Shown: piece after piece, positions 61,599 through 64,000 of the stretch
Layout of the letters: each line of letters begins with the position of its first letter
How positions within the stretch are numbered: position 1 is the first letter of the stretch
Assembly: GCF_003002025.1 (NCBI RefSeq)
Contig: NZ_PVZB01000037.1
Span: 1 to 64,000 of the forward strand
Length of the DNA: 64,000 nucleotides
Origin: Paraburkholderia sp. BL25I1N1
GTDB taxonomy: Bacteria; Pseudomonadota; Gammaproteobacteria; Burkholderiales; Burkholderiaceae
Reading direction: 5' to 3'
Notes under the pieces: model-generated
What the model saw: only the letters and a program-made list of their open reading frames with translations
Database searches by the model: none
What the model was told of the DNA's origin: nothing
Program-made: the position numbers and the translations under genes

Positions 61599-62894
61599 TC
61601 AGGCGACGCGCGAGCGCTTCAGGAACGCCGGAATCGAACTGACCACATCCGGCTTGCTCGAATTGCCGGCGATGAACGGGCTCCACGGCTGCGCGCGAAC
61701 CGCGGTCTTGGTCCGCCACACCACGTTGAACTGACCATCGGCACGCACTTCGCCGATCATCACCGGCTTGTGCAGGTGGTGGTTGCCGTCCATTTCCAGC
61801 GTGAAGCCAGACGGCGCCGCGAAGGTCTGGCCGACCATCGCCACGCGCACCTTGTCCACTTCCGTGCTCTTGGCCTTCTCGACTGCCTGCTTCCACATAT
61901 GGATGCCGACGAAAGTCGCTTCCATCGGGTCGTTGGTCACGCGCTTGGTGCCGCCCGGCAGGTTGTTCTGCGCGACCCATGCGGCCCATTGCTTCTTGAA
62001 CTTTTCATTGGCCGGGTTGCGCAGCGACATGAAGTAGTTCCACGCGGCCAGGTTGCCGACCAGCGGCTTCGTATCGATGCCGCGCAGTTCTTCCTCGCCG
62101 ACCGAGAACGCAACAACCGGCACGTCCGACGCCTTCAACCCCTGGTTGCCCAGTTCCTTGTAGAACGGCACGTTCGAGTCGCCGTTCACGGTCGAGATCA
62201 CCGCGGTCTTGCCGCCTTGCGAGAAGGTCTTGATGTTCGCGACGATGGTCTGATAGTCGCTGTGGCCGAACGGCGTGTAGACCTCCTGGATGTCGGCTTC
62301 CTGCACGCCCTTCGACTTGAGGAACGCGCGCAGGATCTTGTTGGTCGTGCGGGGGTACACATAGTCGGTGCCCAACAGGAAGAAGCGCTTGGCGCCGCCG
62401 CCTTCCGCGCTCATCAGGTATTCGGTCGCCGGAATCGCTTGCTGATTCGGCGCTGCGCCCGTGTAGAACACGTTGCGCGACATTTCCTCGCCTTCGTATT
62501 GCACGGGGTAGAACAGCAGGCCGTTCAGTTCCTCGAACACCGGCAGCACCGACTTGCGCGACACCGAAGTCCAGCAGCCGAACACCACGGCGCACTTGTC
62601 CTGCGTGATCAGCTGACGCGCTTTTTCAGCGAACAGCGGCCAGTTCGACGCCGGGTCGACCACCACCGGCTCCAGCTGACGACCCATCACGCCGCCGTTC
62701 TTGTTGATGTCCGCAATGGTCATCAACGCGGTGTCCTTGAGCGATGTCTCCGAGATGGCCATCGTGCCCGACAGCGAATGCAGGATACCTACCTTGATCG
62801 GACCACTGGACTGCGCCTGCGCAAACGGAACCTGACCTGCAAGCGCCAACGCGCCCGACATGGAGCCGAACTTCAACAGACTGCGACGTTTCAT
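61599..62894 (-). CDS. urtA: Urea ABC transporter binding protein UrtA
   Basis: A 431-residue periplasmic urea-binding protein (Peripla_BP type 1). The leader MKRRSLLKFGSMSGALALAG carries a twin-arginine motif, followed by PFAQAQS. The mature part has IKVGILHSLSGTMAISETSL, KDTALMTIADINKNGGVMGR, VVFGCWTSVSRKSVLPVFEE, LLFYPVQYEGEEMSRNVFYT, GAAPNQQAIPATEYLMSAEG and LLGTDYVYPRTTNKILR, diagnostic for UrtA. AGGGGA precedes the ATG. It heads urtABCDE-ureD behind a sigma-54 promoter. Confidence 0.96.
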   Translation of the reverse strand: MKRRSLLKFGSMSGALALAGQVPFAQAQSSGPIKVGILHSLSGTMAISETSLKDTALMTIADINKNGGVMGRQLEPVVVDPASNWPLFAEKARQLITQDKCAVVFGCWTSVSRKSVLPVFEELNGLLFYPVQYEGEEMSRNVFYTGAAPNQQAIPATEYLMSAEGGGAKRFFLLGTDYVYPRTTNKILRAFLKSKGVQEADIQEVYTPFGHSDYQTIVANIKTFSQGGKTAVISTVNGDSNVPFYKELGNQGLKASDVPVVAFSVGEEELRGIDTKPLVGNLAAWNYFMSLRNPANEKFKKQWAAWVAQNNLPGGTKRVTNDPMEATFVGIHMWKQAVEKAKSTEVDKVRVAMVGQTFAAPSGFTLEMDGNHHLHKPVMIGEVRADGQFNVVWRTKTAVRAQPWSPFIAGNSSKPDVVSSIPAFLKRSRVA

Positions 62895-62982
62895 GTATAT
62901 CCCCTTGCCATTGATGGTGACTGTTTATGGGCGTCGATTTCAGCCAGCAGGGCTTATCCCGCATGACTTGCCGCTTATGTAC

Positions 62983-62998
62983 TGCAAGGCACATGCCA
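62983..62998 (-). promoter_or_regulatory. Sigma-54 promoter of urtABCDE-ureD
   Basis: On the reverse strand this reads TGGCATGTGCCTTGCA, a near-ideal -24/-12 element with ten bases between GG and GC. Transcription should start near 62972, about 78 bases before the urtA ATG. It is almost the same sequence as the element at 34748-34763. Confidence 0.8.
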
Positions 62999-63072
62999 TG
63001 CAGTAATTTCGACTTGTATGGCGTGGGGCGCATGCTGCGGCGCGGCTGCGGGAGGGCGGCGCATGCGTGATA

Positions 63073-63103
63073 GGCGCGGAATTGGTGCAGCATCGCGCGA
63101 TGC
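63073..63103 (-). promoter_or_regulatory. Weak NtrC-like dyad and adjacent palindrome upstream of the urtA promoter
   Basis: GGCGCG-GAATT-GGTGCA at 63073-63089 matches the NtrC dyad in 9 of 12 positions, one half being perfect. The exact palindrome GCATCGCGCGATGC follows at 63090-63103. The distance, about 100-120 bases upstream of the predicted start, suits an enhancer site. Confidence 0.35.
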
Positions 63104-63275
63104 GCCTCGTTCGGGTGCGTGTCGCGCCGCAACGAAGCGCATGTATCCGCCAGCGGGCGTCGGCGGTGCATGGCCGCTGCGCGGTTGTGCATGCAGTGCT
63201 GGGCTTATGCCGAGGCGCGGATCGAGAAGCGCGTGGTGAGGAAGTGGAGCGGGCGGGGCTCGATCGGTCACGGAG

Positions 63276-63331
63276 CGGCCGGCGTGGTGCGGCGCCGGCC
63301 GTTTACTATCTTTAGTCCCGGTTGCGGGACT
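63276..63331 (-). terminator. Two hairpins behind the DUF3443 gene
   Basis: CGGCCGGCG/CGCCGGCCG (63276-63284 with 63293-63301) and AGTCCCG/CGGGACT (63314-63320 with 63325-63331, loop GTTG) lie just after the reverse-strand DUF3443 stop. Neither has a long T run, but together they could end that transcript. The rest of the 62895-63349 gap holds the urtA control region and no gene. Confidence 0.5.
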
Positions 63332-63349
63332 TGTATCGCTCGCCTTCGA

Positions 63350-64000
63350 TCAGAACGCGATGAACGGCGCGGGTTGCTTGCCGACCATCACGTTGTTGAT
63401 TGCCGTGTACACGCTGCGGCCGAAGAAGAACGGCAGGCCCCAGATGAACATGCCGGCCGCTGGCGAACCCAGGCTGTCATAAGCCGCGTACTGGTTTGCC
63501 ATCAAGGTCCAGCCGTTGGCGAGCGAGAACGGCACGTTGACGGACGCGGCGGTCTTGCCGATGCCGCTGAGAATGGCGGACAGGCTGAGCGTGGTCGCCG
63601 GCACGTACCAGTCGCCGGAATAGGGCACCGTGTAGTCCGCGAAGATGTTCGTGTTGGAACCGCTGTCGATGGCACTGCTGAACGTGTTGCCTTTGTACGT
63701 GGTCGAGAAATAGCCGTACTGGTCGAGTGCGAGGACGTTCGGCTGCGAAGGCATGGCATTGTTCTCCTGCGTGCCGATGCCGAACACCAGTTCACCCGTC
63801 ACGCTCGCCTGGCCGCCCGCGGGCAGCGCGGGCAAACGGATGATCGTGCCGTTGTTGTCGGAGGTGAAGTCGGCGACCGGATTCATGACCTGCGTGTCGA
63901 GTGGAACACGTGTGTTCGTGCATGACGTCGCGGACGTGCAGTAGTAGTAAGCCGATGGCAGTACGGTCTGCGCCGCCGCGGGGAAGTCGCGCTGCGCCGG
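63350..64000 (-). CDS. DUF3443 family protein, 5' end outside window
   Basis: The frame is open from the stop at 63350 to the last base of the window, giving 216 residues; the gene starts further right. It reads PAYYYC-type PSAYYYCTSATSCTNTRVPL, then VADFTSDNNGTIIRLPALPA, VFGIGTQENNAMPSQPNVLA, FSSAIDSGSNTNIFADYTVP, LANGWTLMANQYAAYDSLGS and the C-terminal MFIWGLPFFFGRSVYTAIN. These match the DUF3443 proteins common in Burkholderia, secreted or surface proteins of unknown function with an aspartic-protease-like DSGSN. Function not assigned. Confidence 0.85.
   Translation of the reverse strand, partial: PAQRDFPAAAQTVLPSAYYYCTSATSCTNTRVPLDTQVMNPVADFTSDNNGTIIRLPALPAGGQASVTGELVFGIGTQENNAMPSQPNVLALDQYGYFSTTYKGNTFSSAIDSGSNTNIFADYTVPYSGDWYVPATTLSLSAILSGIGKTAASVNVPFSLANGWTLMANQYAAYDSLGSPAAGMFIWGLPFFFGRSVYTAINNVMVGKQPAPFIAF

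Noticed and set aside
1-64000. tRNA, rRNA, CRISPR array, prophage or integrase genes
   Set aside because: None was recognised on either strand by reading; a dedicated RNA and repeat search would be needed to exclude small RNAs.

Overview
The window looks like a chromosomal segment of a Burkholderiaceae beta-proteobacterium, most likely Paraburkholderia. The base composition is GC-rich, the LPS core genes waaC-kdoO-waaA lie together, the urtABCDE/urease genes are of Burkholderia type, and a DUF3443 protein sits at the right edge. These are family recognitions made by reading the sequence; no database search was run.

Positions 1-24 kb form a surface-polysaccharide region. A forward block carries the end of rfbA, a Wzx flippase, a GT2, a hexapeptide acyltransferase, a sugar-nucleotide epimerase and a second GT2. 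It faces a sugar-nucleotide aminotransferase (WecE type) across a strong hairpin. A decayed stretch with an IS256-family transposase relic precedes a GT9/HldE-kinase pair. A reverse block holds an AGE-family epimerase, a GT4, a GT fragment and an ExoY-like initiating sugar transferase. An isolated 1031-residue enzyme follows, with an acetoacetyl-CoA-synthetase-type adenylation domain, a carrier domain and a thioesterase. A reverse operon (second flippase, GT2, GT4, galE) closes the region, with a relic of a LivH-type permease behind galE.

Positions 24-29 kb carry phosphomannomutase/phosphoglucomutase, heptosyltransferase I, a Kdo hydroxylase and Kdo transferase, that is, precursor supply and LPS inner core.

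Positions 29-63 kb are a nitrogen (urea) locus interrupted by a type VI secretion cluster. On the reverse strand urtABCDE and ureD lie at 55.97-62.9 kb, while ureABCEFG lie at 29.3-33.7 kb. The 22 kb between them hold an orphan amino-acid-type binding protein and a T6SS (tssHBC, an effector/immunity-like pair, hcp, tssJKLM on one strand; tagK, tagJ, tssE, tssF, a deleted tssG and tssA on the other). Both halves of the urea locus start with an excellent sigma-54 -24/-12 element, and the one before the binding protein has two tandem NtrC-like sites. Urea import and urease may therefore still be co-induced by nitrogen limitation although ureD is far from ureA. The T6SS has no vgrG or PAAR gene here, and tssG has lost its middle, so it may be inactive or depend on genes elsewhere.

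No tRNA, rRNA or CRISPR array was recognised.
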